A DNA stretch of 64,000 bases from contig NZ_JAINRC010000007.1 of NCBI RefSeq assembly GCF_020400655.1, positions 186,001 to 250,000 on the forward strand, read 5' to 3'. The notes beneath the pieces were generated by a model, which was given only the letters and a program-made list of their open reading frames with translations, made no database searches and was not told the origin of the DNA. Numbering within the stretch: the first letter of the stretch is position 1; each line of letters opens with the position of its first letter. A program made the translations under genes and the position numbers. Origin of the DNA: Streptomyces spinosus (GTDB lineage: Bacteria > Actinomycetota > Actinomycetes > Streptomycetales > Streptomycetaceae). This document shows positions 9,218 to 17,815 of this stretch, in pieces.

Positions 9218-9350
9218 CGGACGAAATCTGCTGATCTTCCGATTGTCTGCTTCCGGTACCATCCCTGCTCGGGCTGGAACATGCCGGTATGGACGCACTC
9301 ATCCGGACTCGGGAAGCCCGGTACCAGCAGCGCTCGGAAGGCACCACCCC

Positions 9351-10601
9351 ATGAACACAGCGGTCAGACCGTCGGCGCGGCGGATCACCGCCCTCTTCGG
9401 AACCGTCGCCCTGGTACTGGCCGCCGCCGGGTGCGGCGGGGGAACCGGCTCCGGATCGGCCGGCGGCAAGGTGACCTCCATCACCGCCCTCGACTACTAC
9501 ACCGATGCCACCGAGCACGCCCAGTGGGGTGAGCGGCTCTCCGCCTGCGGCAAGGCCGCCGGTGTCACCGTCGAGCACAGGAGCGTGCCGGGGGCCTCCC
9601 TGGTCCCGCAGGTGCTGCGGCAGGCGTCGTCGCGGACCCTGCCCGACCTGCTGATGCTCGACAACCCCGACCTTCAGCAGATAGCGCGGACCGGAGCGCT
9701 GACCCCGCTCGACCGGTACGGCATCGACGCCGACGGCTACGCCGAGGGCATCCGGTCGGCGGGCACCTACCGGGGGAAGGTGTACGGGCTCGCGCCCACG
9801 GTCAGCACGGTCGCCCTCTTCTACAACAAGGACATGCTCGCCGAGGCCGGTGTCGCCGTGCCGAAGACCTGGGACGAGCTGAGGACGGCCGCGGCCCGGC
9901 TGACCCGGCCGGGCCGCTACGGCATGGCCGTGGACGCCAACGCCACCTTCGAGGGCACCTGGCAGTTCCTGCCCTTCCTGTGGTCCAACGGCGGGGACGA
10001 GAAACGGCTGGACAGCCCGCAGGCCGCCCAGGCCCTCCAGCTCTGGGTGGACCTGGTCAGGAGCGGGTCCATGTCGAAGTCGGTGCTGAACTGGACCCAG
10101 GCCGACGTCCACGACCAGTTCGTCGCCGGCCGGACGGCCATGATGGTCAACGGCCCCTGGCGGATCTCCGCGATGGACAGGACGGAGAACCTGCACTGGG
10201 GCGTGGCACCCCTGCCCGTCCGCCGGCTCGGCCAGCAACTGCTCACCCCGCTCGGCGGCGAGGTGTGGGCGGTCCCGCGGAACTCCTCCGAGGCCCGGCA
10301 GCGCGCGGCCGCCAGGGTACTGGCCTGCCTCAACGACCCCGCGAACATGCTCGCCCTGGCCGAGCAGTACCACACCGTGCCCTCCCGCTCCTCGGTGGCG
10401 TCCCGGTACGCCGAGCGGGTCCCGTCGATGGCCGCCTTCGTCAAGAGCGTGCAGGGAGCCCGGGCCCGTACCGGCGAGCTCGGCGTGAAGTGGCCGCGAG
10501 CGGCGACCGGGATCTACACCGCCGTGCAGGCCGCGCTGACGGGCGAGCAGACCCCCGAGGAAGCGCTCAGGCATGCGCAGCGGATCGCGACCGGCTCCTG
10601 A
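9351..10601 (+). CDS. Sugar ABC importer, extracellular solute-binding lipoprotein
   Basis: 416-residue binding protein of the carbohydrate-type extracellular family (cluster 1). The N-terminus MNTAVRPSARR is followed by a hydrophobic segment and lipobox LAAAGC, so it should be lipidated and anchored outside the membrane. The body has family features such as VYGLAPTVSTVALFYNKDM and FVAGRTAMMVNGPW. The ATG at 9351 has GGAAGG about 9 nt upstream. It is the first gene of an importer operon: the next permease start lies inside its end (overlap 29 nt). The ligand is probably an oligosaccharide or sugar; it cannot be specified further. Confidence 0.9.
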   Translation: MNTAVRPSARRITALFGTVALVLAAAGCGGGTGSGSAGGKVTSITALDYYTDATEHAQWGERLSACGKAAGVTVEHRSVPGASLVPQVLRQASSRTLPDLLMLDNPDLQQIARTGALTPLDRYGIDADGYAEGIRSAGTYRGKVYGLAPTVSTVALFYNKDMLAEAGVAVPKTWDELRTAAARLTRPGRYGMAVDANATFEGTWQFLPFLWSNGGDEKRLDSPQAAQALQLWVDLVRSGSMSKSVLNWTQADVHDQFVAGRTAMMVNGPWRISAMDRTENLHWGVAPLPVRRLGQQLLTPLGGEVWAVPRNSSEARQRAAARVLACLNDPANMLALAEQYHTVPSRSSVASRYAERVPSMAAFVKSVQGARARTGELGVKWPRAATGIYTAVQAALTGEQTPEEALRHAQRIATGS

Positions 10602-11499
10602 CGGGGCGGCCCGGGCCCGGCTGCGGGCGCGGGTCTCCCGGTGGCTGTTCCTGCTGCCCGCCCTGGCCCACCTGTCGCTGTTCTTCGGTTACCCCGTCGT
10701 CAAGAACGTCGTGATGAGCTTCCAGGAGTACTCGGTGACGACGTTCTACACCGGTGCCGCGCCCTTCGTGGGTCTGCGGAACTACACGACCGCCCTGTCC
10801 GCGGACGCGTTCTGGCGGGCCCTGCTCACCACGGTCCTGTTCACCGCCGGTTCGCTCGCCGGGCAGTTCGTGCTCGGGCTGGCCCTCGCCCTGTTCTTCC
10901 ACCGGAGGTTCCCGCTCGGCGGCCTGCTGCGGTCGCTCCTGCTGCTGCCGTGGCTGCTGCCCCTGGTCGTCTCCGGGACGACGTGGAGGTGGATGCTCGA
11001 CACGGACAGCGGGGTCGTCAACCAGGCGCTGCGCGACCTCCACCTGCTGTCCTCGGGCATCCCCTGGCTGACCGGCACCTCCGAGGCGCTCGTGTCGGTG
11101 ATCCTGGTGAACGTCTGGGTGGGCATCCCCTTCAACACCGCGATCCTGTACGGCGGGCTCCAGGACATCCCGGCGCACCTGTACGAGGCGGCGAAGCTGG
11201 ACGGCGCCGGCCGGCTGGCGTCGTTCCGGCATGTCACCTGGCCGCTGCTGCGGCCCGTGGCCGGCGTGGTGCTGGTGCTGGGCGTCGTCTACACGGTGAA
11301 GGTGCTCGACATCATCCTCGTGGTGACGGGCGGCGGACCCGCCGACGCGACGCAGACCCTGGCCACCCGGTCGTACCAGCTGTCCTTCCAGCAGTTCGAG
11401 TTCGGGCGCGGCGCCGCGACGGGCAACGTGCTCGTCCTCGTCTCGCTCGCCTTCGCCCTCGTCCACCTGCGCGCCGACCGGCGCGCCCGGAACAGCTGA
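10573..11499 (+). CDS. Sugar ABC importer permease, MalF type
   Basis: 308-residue membrane protein with about six transmembrane helices (first around residues 22-45, FLLPALAHLSLFFGYPV). The binding-protein-dependent transport signature EAAKLDGAGRLASFRHVTWP lies near residue 200; this loop docks the ATPase. It overlaps the binding-protein gene by 29 nt and is followed after 11 nt by the second permease, so the three form one operon. No ATPase gene is present. Streptomyces sugar importers commonly use the shared ATPase MsiK, which would fit here (known biology, not visible in the window). Confidence 0.93.
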   Translation: MRSGSRPAPDGAARARLRARVSRWLFLLPALAHLSLFFGYPVVKNVVMSFQEYSVTTFYTGAAPFVGLRNYTTALSADAFWRALLTTVLFTAGSLAGQFVLGLALALFFHRRFPLGGLLRSLLLLPWLLPLVVSGTTWRWMLDTDSGVVNQALRDLHLLSSGIPWLTGTSEALVSVILVNVWVGIPFNTAILYGGLQDIPAHLYEAAKLDGAGRLASFRHVTWPLLRPVAGVVLVLGVVYTVKVLDIILVVTGGGPADATQTLATRSYQLSFQQFEFGRGAATGNVLVLVSLAFALVHLRADRRARNS

Positions 11500-11510
11500 G
11501 GGGCCCCGCG

Positions 11511-12326
11511 GTGAAGCACGGACCCGCACGCGGCTCCCTGTCCACCCTCGTGGGCGTCCTCCTGCTCGGGGTGATGCTCTTCCCGGTGTACTGGATGGTG
11601 AACGCCTCCCTGCAACCGGCGGGCACCATGCTCACGGCGGGCTGGTTCCCCCGTCACCCCGACTTCGGCGGCTACGCCACCGCCCTGCGCGACCAGGGAC
11701 GCAACCTGGTCACCAGCCTCGTCGTGGCGCTCGGCACCGTGGTGCTGACCCTCGGCCTCGCGGTACCGGCGGCCTACGCGCTCGCCCGGCTCCGCCTGCG
11801 GGGCGCCACGGCCGTGCTGTTCGGCATCCTGGTCACCCAGACGGTGCCGGGCATCGTCGTGGCCAACGCCCTGTACGGCGCCTACACCGACCTGGGACTG
11901 CTGAACTCCTACGGCGGGCTGATCCTCGCCGACTCGACCACGGGCGTGCCCTTCGCGGTCCTCGTCCTGCGCGCGTTCATGCGGAGCATCCCCGGGGAGA
12001 TCATCGACGCCGCCCGCGTGGACGGTGCCGGACGGCTCCGCGTGCTGTGGTCCGTGGTGCTCCCGCTGAGCCGCAACGCGCTGATCACCGCCGGCCTCTT
12101 CAGCTTCCTGTTCGCCTGGAGCGACTTCCTCTTCGCGCTCACCCTGAACACCACGGACTCGGTGCGGCCGGTCACCGTCGGCGTCTACGAGTACCTCGGC
12201 GCCCACACGAACCAGTGGAACGCCGTCATGGCCACCGCCGTCCTGGCGTCCGTCCCGGCGGCGGCGCTGCTCGTCGCCGCCCAGCGTCACCTGGCCGCCG
12301 GGATCACCGGCGGAGCCCTCAGATGA
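11511..12326 (+). CDS. Sugar ABC importer permease, MalG type
   Basis: 271-residue six-helix permease, partner of the preceding gene. The ATPase-docking EAA loop reads IDAARVDGAGRLRVLWSVVLP near residue 170. The N-terminal segment LVGVLLLGVMLFPVYWMVNASL is the first membrane helix. The GTG at 11511 lies 11 nt after the stop of the first permease, with a weak GGGGCC ribosome site, consistent with translational coupling. The operon ends at a strong hairpin just after the stop codon. Confidence 0.92.
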   Translation: MKHGPARGSLSTLVGVLLLGVMLFPVYWMVNASLQPAGTMLTAGWFPRHPDFGGYATALRDQGRNLVTSLVVALGTVVLTLGLAVPAAYALARLRLRGATAVLFGILVTQTVPGIVVANALYGAYTDLGLLNSYGGLILADSTTGVPFAVLVLRAFMRSIPGEIIDAARVDGAGRLRVLWSVVLPLSRNALITAGLFSFLFAWSDFLFALTLNTTDSVRPVTVGVYEYLGAHTNQWNAVMATAVLASVPAAALLVAAQRHLAAGITGGALR

Positions 12327-12328
12327 GA

Positions 12329-12357
12329 CCGGCCGGCCCCGGAGCGGGGCCGGCCGG
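12329..12357. terminator. Bidirectional hairpin terminator between convergent operons
   Basis: A perfect 13-bp stem (CCGGCCGGCCCCG, loop GAG, CGGGGCCGGCCGG) lies 3 nt after the permease stop. It faces the small acidic-protein gene that ends at 12388 on the other strand. There is no U tract, as usual for high-GC actinomycete terminators. Confidence 0.75.
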
Positions 12358-12387
12358 CGGTGTCCACGCACGGAGCGCGGGGTGCCG

Positions 12388-12618
12388 CTACCGCCGGTCG
12401 ACGCCGAGGTCCGTGTCGACGTCGTAGCCGGGCTCCGGCCCGCCGGCGGTGGGACGGGCGATGTCGGCGGCGAGGTCGAAGGCCGCCCCGTCGATCACGT
12501 CCTCCAGCGCGGACTCCTCCCGCTCGGCCTGGGCACGGCGGTGATGCTCCGCCATCCGTTCCCGGAGGTGCCGCAGGTGGTGGTGGCCGGTGTCCTGCCC
12601 TGGTTCCGCGCTGCTCAT
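12388..12618 (-). CDS. Small hydrophilic protein of unknown function
   Basis: 76-residue, charged, His-rich N-terminal half (GHHHLRHLRERMAEHHRRAQ), then an acidic C-terminal half ending in Asp-rich sequence. No membrane segment or known motif was recognised. The ATG at 12618 has GGAGGACC upstream, a strong ribosome site, which supports a real gene. It is the last gene of the VOC/DUF5709 minus-strand operon (34-nt gap to the DUF5709 stop). Confidence 0.65.
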   Translation of the reverse strand: MSSAEPGQDTGHHHLRHLRERMAEHHRRAQAEREESALEDVIDGAAFDLAADIARPTAGGPEPGYDVDTDLGVDRR

Positions 12619-12652
12619 CGGGTGGTCCTCCGTGTCGGGCCCGCGGTGGGCG

Positions 12653-13117
12653 TCAGTAGCTCTCGGAGTCGGGGATCACGTGCATCGCGGCCTCCTCCGC
12701 CGAGGACCCGGCGCCGTCCAGGCCGCGGTCGGAGGCGAACAGGTCGGACTCGGTGTTCTCGTGGCTGCCCTCGTCGGGCGCGACGAGCCGTCCGGCGCGC
12801 TCGTCGCCGACCTCGTCGTCGACGAGCTCTCCGTCCGTGCCCCAGGTGTCGCCGATGCCGTCGCCCTCGGGGACGCCGATGTCCGGCACCTCCTCGGCGA
12901 GGCGCTCGTCCAGGCTCTCCCCCCGCCACCGTTCCGCCGCCGTGACACCGGTGTGCTCCACGCCCCAGGGGCGCTCCGGGGGCGAATAGCCCTCGTCCAG
13001 GGCCTCTTCGCCGCTCCGGTAGTCCAGGGTGTCGGACGCGTCCAGCAGGCCGGCGTCGTCCTGCACCTCCGACCCGTCCGGCTGGTAGACGTCATCCCCC
13101 ATCGTCGCGTCGGTCAC
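12653..13117 (-). CDS. DUF5709-family acidic protein
   Basis: 154-residue, strongly acidic protein. The segment SEVQDDAGLLDASDTLDYRS followed by LDEGYSPPERPWG is typical of the actinobacterial DUF5709 family, whose function is unknown. The predicted polypeptide is largely disordered, without a signal peptide or helices in the membrane. The start is taken as the GTG at 13117, which overlaps the stop of the upstream VOC gene (GTGA) and has GGAGGGGATC in front. The overlap suggests translational coupling, so the TTA codon in the first gene could limit this one too. Confidence 0.8.
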   Translation of the reverse strand: MTDATMGDDVYQPDGSEVQDDAGLLDASDTLDYRSGEEALDEGYSPPERPWGVEHTGVTAAERWRGESLDERLAEEVPDIGVPEGDGIGDTWGTDGELVDDEVGDERAGRLVAPDEGSHENTESDLFASDRGLDGAGSSAEEAAMHVIPDSESY

Positions 13118-14037
13118 CCGCGATCCCCTCCTTGATGCAGTTCGGCCACATAGCCACCGGGGAACTCCACCATCGCGGAGGACCGGCCTCCCGAAGCGTA
13201 CGGCCCCCACAGCACCTTCGCGCCCGCCGCCCCGGCCCTGCGCAGCGTCGCCGGCAGGTCCTTCACCGCGTAGCCGGTGGTTTCCCGGCCGAAGGGGTAG
13301 GGCAGGTGGCCGTCGGTGACGCTGACGACCGTGTTGCCGTACGGGGAGCGCAGGGCGAGACGGCGGTACGTCTCCCCCGGCCGGCCGAGGTCACCGCCGT
13401 CCGCCGCGCGCTGGTCGGCGACGATCCGGCCGCCGGTGAAGCGCAGGTAGGAACGGAGGAACGCGTCCACCGAGTCCGCTGTCAGATAGACGCGGTTGTC
13501 CGGCACGGTCTCCAGCGGCGCGTACGACGGCACCTTGGTGTGCCAGTACAACTGGGCGTTGACCCCGCCCGGGAACTGCACGACCGCGTCCCGGCCGATG
13601 GGGTCGTCGAAGGGCTCGACGACGACCTGGGCCCCGCTCTTGCGGGCGAGGCGGACGCCCGTGTCGAAGTCGCTCATGAGCCAGCCCGTCCGTTCGCTGC
13701 CGAACGGATAGGGCACGGGCGTGTGGAAGTCGAAGACGGACAGGGTCCCGACCGGCGAGAAGACCAGCTCGGACTCGGTGGTGCTGGGCGTCGGGGTGAC
13801 CGTCGTGACGACCTTGGCCGTGTGGCTCCCGCCGAAGGTCGCCTCCCAGCTCGCGACGAACGCGTCCGTGGCGCCGGGGGTGACGTAGACGTGCGTGGTG
13901 TCGTACTGCGGTCCGACCGCCGTGGTTGTGGCCGCGGCCCGGTCCTCGTTCTGGGCCGAGGACGGAGCCCCGGAGCCCACCACGCTGAGCGCCACCAGTA
14001 ACGCGGGCAGCACCCATGCCGTCGCCTTGCGCTTCAT
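13114..14037 (-). CDS. Secreted VOC (glyoxalase/dioxygenase-fold) protein; contains a TTA codon
   Basis: 307-residue protein with a Sec signal peptide: basic MKRKATAW, hydrophobic LPALLVALSVV, and a probable signal-peptidase cleavage after APSSA. No lipobox Cys. The mature part has two VOC-like modules, each opening with a short strand and ending in PFDDPIGRDAVVQFPGG (first) or GPYASGGRSSAMVEFPGGYV (second). The fold usually binds a metal between modules, but the ligand set could not be assigned, so the activity is open. Codon 13 is TTA (13999-14001). The ATG at 14037 has AAGGGGACGG upstream. It is first in an operon with the DUF5709 gene. Confidence 0.8.
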   Translation of the reverse strand: MKRKATAWVLPALLVALSVVGSGAPSSAQNEDRAAATTTAVGPQYDTTHVYVTPGATDAFVASWEATFGGSHTAKVVTTVTPTPSTTESELVFSPVGTLSVFDFHTPVPYPFGSERTGWLMSDFDTGVRLARKSGAQVVVEPFDDPIGRDAVVQFPGGVNAQLYWHTKVPSYAPLETVPDNRVYLTADSVDAFLRSYLRFTGGRIVADQRAADGGDLGRPGETYRRLALRSPYGNTVVSVTDGHLPYPFGRETTGYAVKDLPATLRRAGAAGAKVLWGPYASGGRSSAMVEFPGGYVAELHQGGDRG

Positions 14038-14127
14038 TCCCGTCCCCTTCGTTCGGACCCTGTGCACCGAAACGGTAGGAGCCCGGCGCGGGGGCGTTGA
14101 TCCCGACAGCGCCCCGGGTGTTGCCTG

Positions 14128-14709
14128 TCAGGGAACAGTGCGGCGTCCCGTCACCGGCGGACGCCCGTGACGCTGGACGGGCGGGGCCGCGGCGGGCGCC
14201 GGACGCGCCGCTTCCCGGTCGGCCCCCGCGGACCGCGTGCCGTCGGTCCGGTCCCGCACCCGGAAGCCTCCCCGCCCGTCGAACCGGACCTCGCGCACCG
14301 CGTCGAAGCCGTCCCGCGGCGACGGCCTGCGCAGCCGCTTCGCCGTGGCGAGGACGCCGATGTCGGGGACCCGGTCTCGGCCCTCGCGCGCGGCGTTGCG
14401 CCGCAGAGAGCCCGTCACGTCCGGCGGGAACCAGTAGGCCGTCACGGTCGCCCCGTGGGCGTGGGCCGCCTCCACCAGCGGTCCCCACTCCCGCGGTGAC
14501 GGATTGGTGTTGTCCACGGCCACGGCCCGTCCGGCGGCCAAATGCTCGGCCACCAGCCGCATCTGCCGGCCCTGCCTGTTCCGGGCACCGCGTGCGAACA
14601 GGTCCTTGCCGACCAGCGCGTACCGGCCGGCCAGGCACTGCGCGTAGAAGGTGGACTTGCCGGCGGCCTGCAAACCGACCAGCACCGCCACGTCCGGTTT
14701 CGTCGCCAT
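14128..14709 (-). CDS. P-loop kinase/ATPase of the AAA_33 (polynucleotide-kinase-like) type
   Basis: 193-residue cytosolic protein. The Walker A motif GLQAAGKST is at residues 12-20; a kinase-like DNTNPSPREW segment and a lid region with several Arg (LRRNAAREGRDRVPDIGV) follow. This is the pattern of small P-loop kinases acting on nucleic-acid ends, nucleotides or small molecules. The last ~40 residues are basic and Pro-rich, probably disordered. The start is uncertain: ATG at 14709 is used, but a GTG at 14736 is also in frame and neither has a good ribosome site. It stands alone on the minus strand. Confidence 0.75.
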   Translation of the reverse strand: MATKPDVAVLVGLQAAGKSTFYAQCLAGRYALVGKDLFARGARNRQGRQMRLVAEHLAAGRAVAVDNTNPSPREWGPLVEAAHAHGATVTAYWFPPDVTGSLRRNAAREGRDRVPDIGVLATAKRLRRPSPRDGFDAVREVRFDGRGGFRVRDRTDGTRSAGADREAARPAPAAAPPVQRHGRPPVTGRRTVP

Positions 14710-14773
14710 ACCCGCCACGATGACACGCCCGTGCACGACCGCGGGGTGCAGTCGCCCTCCTCAGCCGCCCCCC

Positions 14774-15496
14774 TCAGCCCGTGCCGCGCCTTTCCAGCAG
14801 GCCGACGACCTGGGGGCGTACGACGTCCCACGCGGCGGCCGGCAGCTCGCCGAGGGCGGTGCCGCGCAGTGCTTCGAGGGCCTCGCCGGCGCCGGCGTCG
14901 CCGGGGGCGGTTCCGCTGAGCACCTCGTAACCGTCCCGTACGGCGACCCGCACCCGGTGGGGCCCGCCCGGCCCGGCGTGCAGGGCCGAGGCGACGACGA
15001 GGGGCGGCGCGCCGCCCGCCTGGGCCGGCAGCTTGCGGTACGCCGAGGCGGTCGGCGTGCGCCAGCGCAGGCCGATCAGCACCGGCCGCTTGGCGACCAC
15101 CTCGGCCAGGCCGGCCTCACGGACGCCGTCGGCCTCCAGGACCGTCGCGCGGGCGTCCAGGACGAGCGCGGCGGGCAGCAGGCAGCGCAGCGTGCTGCCC
15201 GCGATGTTGCCGCCCACGGTCGCCGTCCGCCGTACGGCGCCGGTGCCGACCGTGGCGGCGGCCAGCCGCAGGACGTCCGGCACCCGTACGTCGATCCGGC
15301 ACAGGATCACGGCGCCGCCCACGGTCTGCGGGCCCAGGACGTTCGCCTCCGGCAACTCCCGCAGGGACATGGCCAGTCCGGGGAATCCCTCGCGTTGCCA
15401 GGTCGCCCACACGAGGGTCGCCCCGCCTACCGGCACGGCCCCCTCGGCCAGGCACTCCTGGGCTTCCGCCACGGACGTGGGCAGACGCAACAGCAC
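14774..15496 (-). CDS. Orphan FAD-binding subunit of the xanthine/CO dehydrogenase type
   Basis: 240-residue protein resembling the middle (flavoprotein) subunit of molybdenum hydroxylases. The FAD contacts AVPVGGATLVWATW (N-terminal) and RTATVGGNIAGSTLRC are recognisable, and the C-terminal domain is present. The start is set at the GTG at 15496, preceded by AGGAAGGCAGG; longer frames begin in low-complexity sequence. The large Mo-cofactor and the 2Fe-2S subunits that normally accompany it are not in this window. It may act as a solo flavoprotein or be the remnant of an operon. Confidence 0.75.
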   Translation of the reverse strand: MLLRLPTSVAEAQECLAEGAVPVGGATLVWATWQREGFPGLAMSLRELPEANVLGPQTVGGAVILCRIDVRVPDVLRLAAATVGTGAVRRTATVGGNIAGSTLRCLLPAALVLDARATVLEADGVREAGLAEVVAKRPVLIGLRWRTPTASAYRKLPAQAGGAPPLVVASALHAGPGGPHRVRVAVRDGYEVLSGTAPGDAGAGEALEALRGTALGELPAAAWDVVRPQVVGLLERRGTG

Positions 15497-15692
15497 GGCG
15501 GCCGACCTGCCTTCCTGGGCTCGGACGATGCGCGGGCGCGCCCGGCCGCCGCCCGCCGACAGCGCAGTCTTGTCCCACGAACGGGGGCGCGTACAGGGCT
15601 CACACGGGCACGCACCGCGCTCCCGTCCCGTCGGCGCACCGGGGCGCCCGGCCGGGCGGCCGGCCCCCGGCACGGCCCGTAGGGTGGGACCC

Positions 15693-16097
15693 GTGACAGG
15701 CGAGACCGATCTGCGCGCCCTGCTCGGCGGCATGCGGCCGGAGCTGAACCCGGGCCGCTATGTCTTCACCATGGCCGAGGGCGGCGTACCGTCCGGCTGT
15801 TCCCCGGTGGTCACGGTCGCCGAGCAGGAGGGCCTCACCCTCGTACTGCCGCAGGCGGACGCGGACGCGGCCGGGATGGCGTACGACTACGTGGCCGGGT
15901 GGATCACCTTGCGCGTGCACTCCGCGCTGGACGCGGTCGGGCTGACCGCCGCGGTCTCGCGGGCGCTCGCGGACGCGGGTCTGAGCTGCAATGTCGTGGC
16001 GGGCTTCCACCACGACCACCTCTTCGTGCCCCATGACCAGGCCGAGCGGGCCGTGGAGGTCCTGCGGCGACTGGCGGACGCCACGCCTGAGCCGTAG
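15693..16097 (+). CDS. ACT-domain protein
   Basis: 134-residue protein of the small stand-alone ACT family. The ACT-like beta-alpha-beta pattern is clear in GWITLRVHSALDAVGLTAAV ... ALADAGLSCNVVAGFHHDHLFV. Such proteins bind amino acids or similar ligands, but no partner enzyme is adjacent. The GTG at 15693 is preceded by GGTGGGACC. It is divergent from the FAD-binding protein, with about 195 bp between them holding no other gene, and convergent with the TetR gene. Confidence 0.8.
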   Translation: MTGETDLRALLGGMRPELNPGRYVFTMAEGGVPSGCSPVVTVAEQEGLTLVLPQADADAAGMAYDYVAGWITLRVHSALDAVGLTAAVSRALADAGLSCNVVAGFHHDHLFVPHDQAERAVEVLRRLADATPEP

Positions 16098-16171
16098 CGG
16101 CACCGGCCGCGCCGCGGCGCGCGGGCACGCGACCGGCGCCTGCCGGGAGCGGCCGGGGCCTGCACCGCGGC

Positions 16172-16738
16172 TCAGCCGCCGGCGGCCACCGCCCTGAACT
16201 CGGTCAGCGCTTCTCGCACCAGGCCGGTCAGGTCGCGGTCCCCGGGCGCCGCCAACCAGCGTTCGAAGCCGACCCTGAAGACGGCCACCCCGGCCTCGGC
16301 GGCGAGGCTCGCGGCCGGCTCCGGGACGCCGCGCCCGCGCAGGGTGCCCGCGAGGGCGGTCGACAGGGAAGCGAGCTTGATCAGCTCGCGCTCCTTGAGT
16401 TCCGCGTTCGCCGTGATCACGGCGTGCCGGGCGCGCGCGAACGCGCGGCGGTCGGCGAAGACCTCCGAGACCGCGTCGAGCCCGGCGGCCACCGCCTCGA
16501 TCGGTGCGGCGTCCGCCGACGCGCCGGTGACCGCCCGCACGAACAGGTCCTCCAGCTCCCCCGCGCCGCCGAACAGCACCTCGCGTTTGTCGGCGTAGTG
16601 GCGGAAGAAGGTGCGCTCGGTCAGTCCGGCGCGCTTGGCGATCTCGGCGACGGTGGTCTGCTCGTACCCGCGTTCGCCGTAGAGCTCCAACGCCGCTTCC
16701 GCCAGGCGCTCGCGCGCGTTCGGCTGCCATCTGCCCAT
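16172..16738 (-). CDS. TetR-family repressor
   Basis: 188-residue regulator. The helix-turn-helix TTVAEIAKRAGLTERTFFRHYADK lies at about residues 28-51; the rest is an all-helical ligand domain. It is divergent from the SDR gene at 16824. The 85-bp spacer holds two identical 17-bp imperfect palindromes, which are its likely operators. It would then repress both itself and the dehydrogenase. Start ATG at 16738, ribosome site AGGAT. Confidence 0.92.
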   Translation of the reverse strand: MGRWQPNARERLAEAALELYGERGYEQTTVAEIAKRAGLTERTFFRHYADKREVLFGGAGELEDLFVRAVTGASADAAPIEAVAAGLDAVSEVFADRRAFARARHAVITANAELKERELIKLASLSTALAGTLRGRGVPEPAASLAAEAGVAVFRVGFERWLAAPGDRDLTGLVREALTEFRAVAAGG

Positions 16739-16754
16739 GCGGAGATCCTACGCG

Positions 16755-16803
16755 ATGACAGTCACTGACATAGAGTGCTAAGGTCCATGACAGTCACTGA
16801 CAT
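16755..16803. promoter_or_regulatory. Duplicated 17-bp operator between TetR and SDR genes
   Basis: The 17-mer ATGACAGTCACTGACAT occurs twice without change, at 16755-16771 and 16787-16803. It is an imperfect palindrome (TGACAGT-C-ACTGACA), and the copies are 32 bp apart (about three helical turns), so both would face the same side of the DNA. A -10-like TAGAGT lies at 16771-16776 between them. This arrangement fits cooperative TetR binding over divergent promoters. Confidence 0.75.
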
Positions 16804-16823
16804 CAAGAGTCTGGGGTTCTCCC

Positions 16824-17747
16824 ATGCGTTTCTTCGTGACCGGGGCGTCCGGCTGGATCGGCTCCGCCCTCGTGCCCGACCTCGTCGAGGCGGGACACCA
16901 GGTCGTCGGGCTGGCCCGCTCCGACGCCTCCGCCGCCGCGCTCACCGCGGCCGGAGCGGAGGTCGTCCGCGGCACCGTCGACGACCTCGCCGTGCTGCGG
17001 GACGCCGCCACCGCCTCGGACGGGGTGATCCACCTGGCCTTCAAGCACGACCTGGCCTTCAGCGGCGCGTTCCAGGAGGCGGCCGAGGCCGACCGCCGGG
17101 CCGTGGACGCCTTCGGCGACGCCCTCGCCGGCACCGGACGGCCCTTCGTCCTGGCCTCCGGGCTGCTCGGGGTCGCACCCGGGCGGCTCGCCACCGAACG
17201 GGACAGGCCGGCGCTCCACGGCTCGCACTTCGCCATCCGGCAGACCACCGCGGAGGCGGCGCTGGCCCTCGCCGAACGCGGTGTCCGCTCGTCCGTGGTG
17301 CGGCTCTCCCCCACCTGCCACGGCGAGGGGGACAACGGTTTTGCCGCGAGCCTGGTCGCCGTCGCCCGCGCCAGGGGCGTCTCCGGCTACCCGGGCGACG
17401 GCACCACCCGCTGGCCGGCCGTGCACCGCCTCGACGCCGCACGGCTGTTCCGGCTGGCGGCCGAGAAGGCGCCCGCCGGTTCGGTGCTGCACGGTGCGGC
17501 GGAGGAGGGTGTCGCGCTGCGTGACATCGCGGAGGTGATCGGCCGTCATCTTCAGGTGCCGGTGACCTCCGTGGCGCCCGAGGACGCCGCCGAGCACTTC
17601 GGCTGGCTGAGCGGCCCCCTCGGCTTCGACGCCGTCGCGTCGAGCGCCCTGACCCGCGAACTGCTGGGCTGGGAACCGGTCCAGCCCGGTCTCCTCGCGG
17701 ACCTGGACGAGGGCCACTACTTCCGCGGCCCCGCCACCACCGGCTGA
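16824..17747 (+). CDS. Extended SDR: NAD-dependent epimerase/dehydratase family
   Basis: 307-residue Rossmann protein. The TGASGWIGSALVPDLVEAGH motif at the N-terminus is the dinucleotide site; LASGLLGVAP holds the usual Ser position. The active-site Tyr-x3-Lys is not obvious: at the expected place SHFAIRQTTAEAAL has no Tyr, so the catalytic type is uncertain. The substrate is unknown. The ATG at 16824 sits 20 nt after the second operator, so control by the divergent TetR protein is likely. The gene ends before a strong hairpin at 17816. Confidence 0.88.
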   Translation: MRFFVTGASGWIGSALVPDLVEAGHQVVGLARSDASAAALTAAGAEVVRGTVDDLAVLRDAATASDGVIHLAFKHDLAFSGAFQEAAEADRRAVDAFGDALAGTGRPFVLASGLLGVAPGRLATERDRPALHGSHFAIRQTTAEAALALAERGVRSSVVRLSPTCHGEGDNGFAASLVAVARARGVSGYPGDGTTRWPAVHRLDAARLFRLAAEKAPAGSVLHGAAEEGVALRDIAEVIGRHLQVPVTSVAPEDAAEHFGWLSGPLGFDAVASSALTRELLGWEPVQPGLLADLDEGHYFRGPATTG

Positions 17748-17815
17748 CCGCGCAGGCCCGTCCTCGCTCCGGGCGGTCCTCGCCCCGGTCACGGAGCGGT
17801 TCCCGGGCAGGAAAA

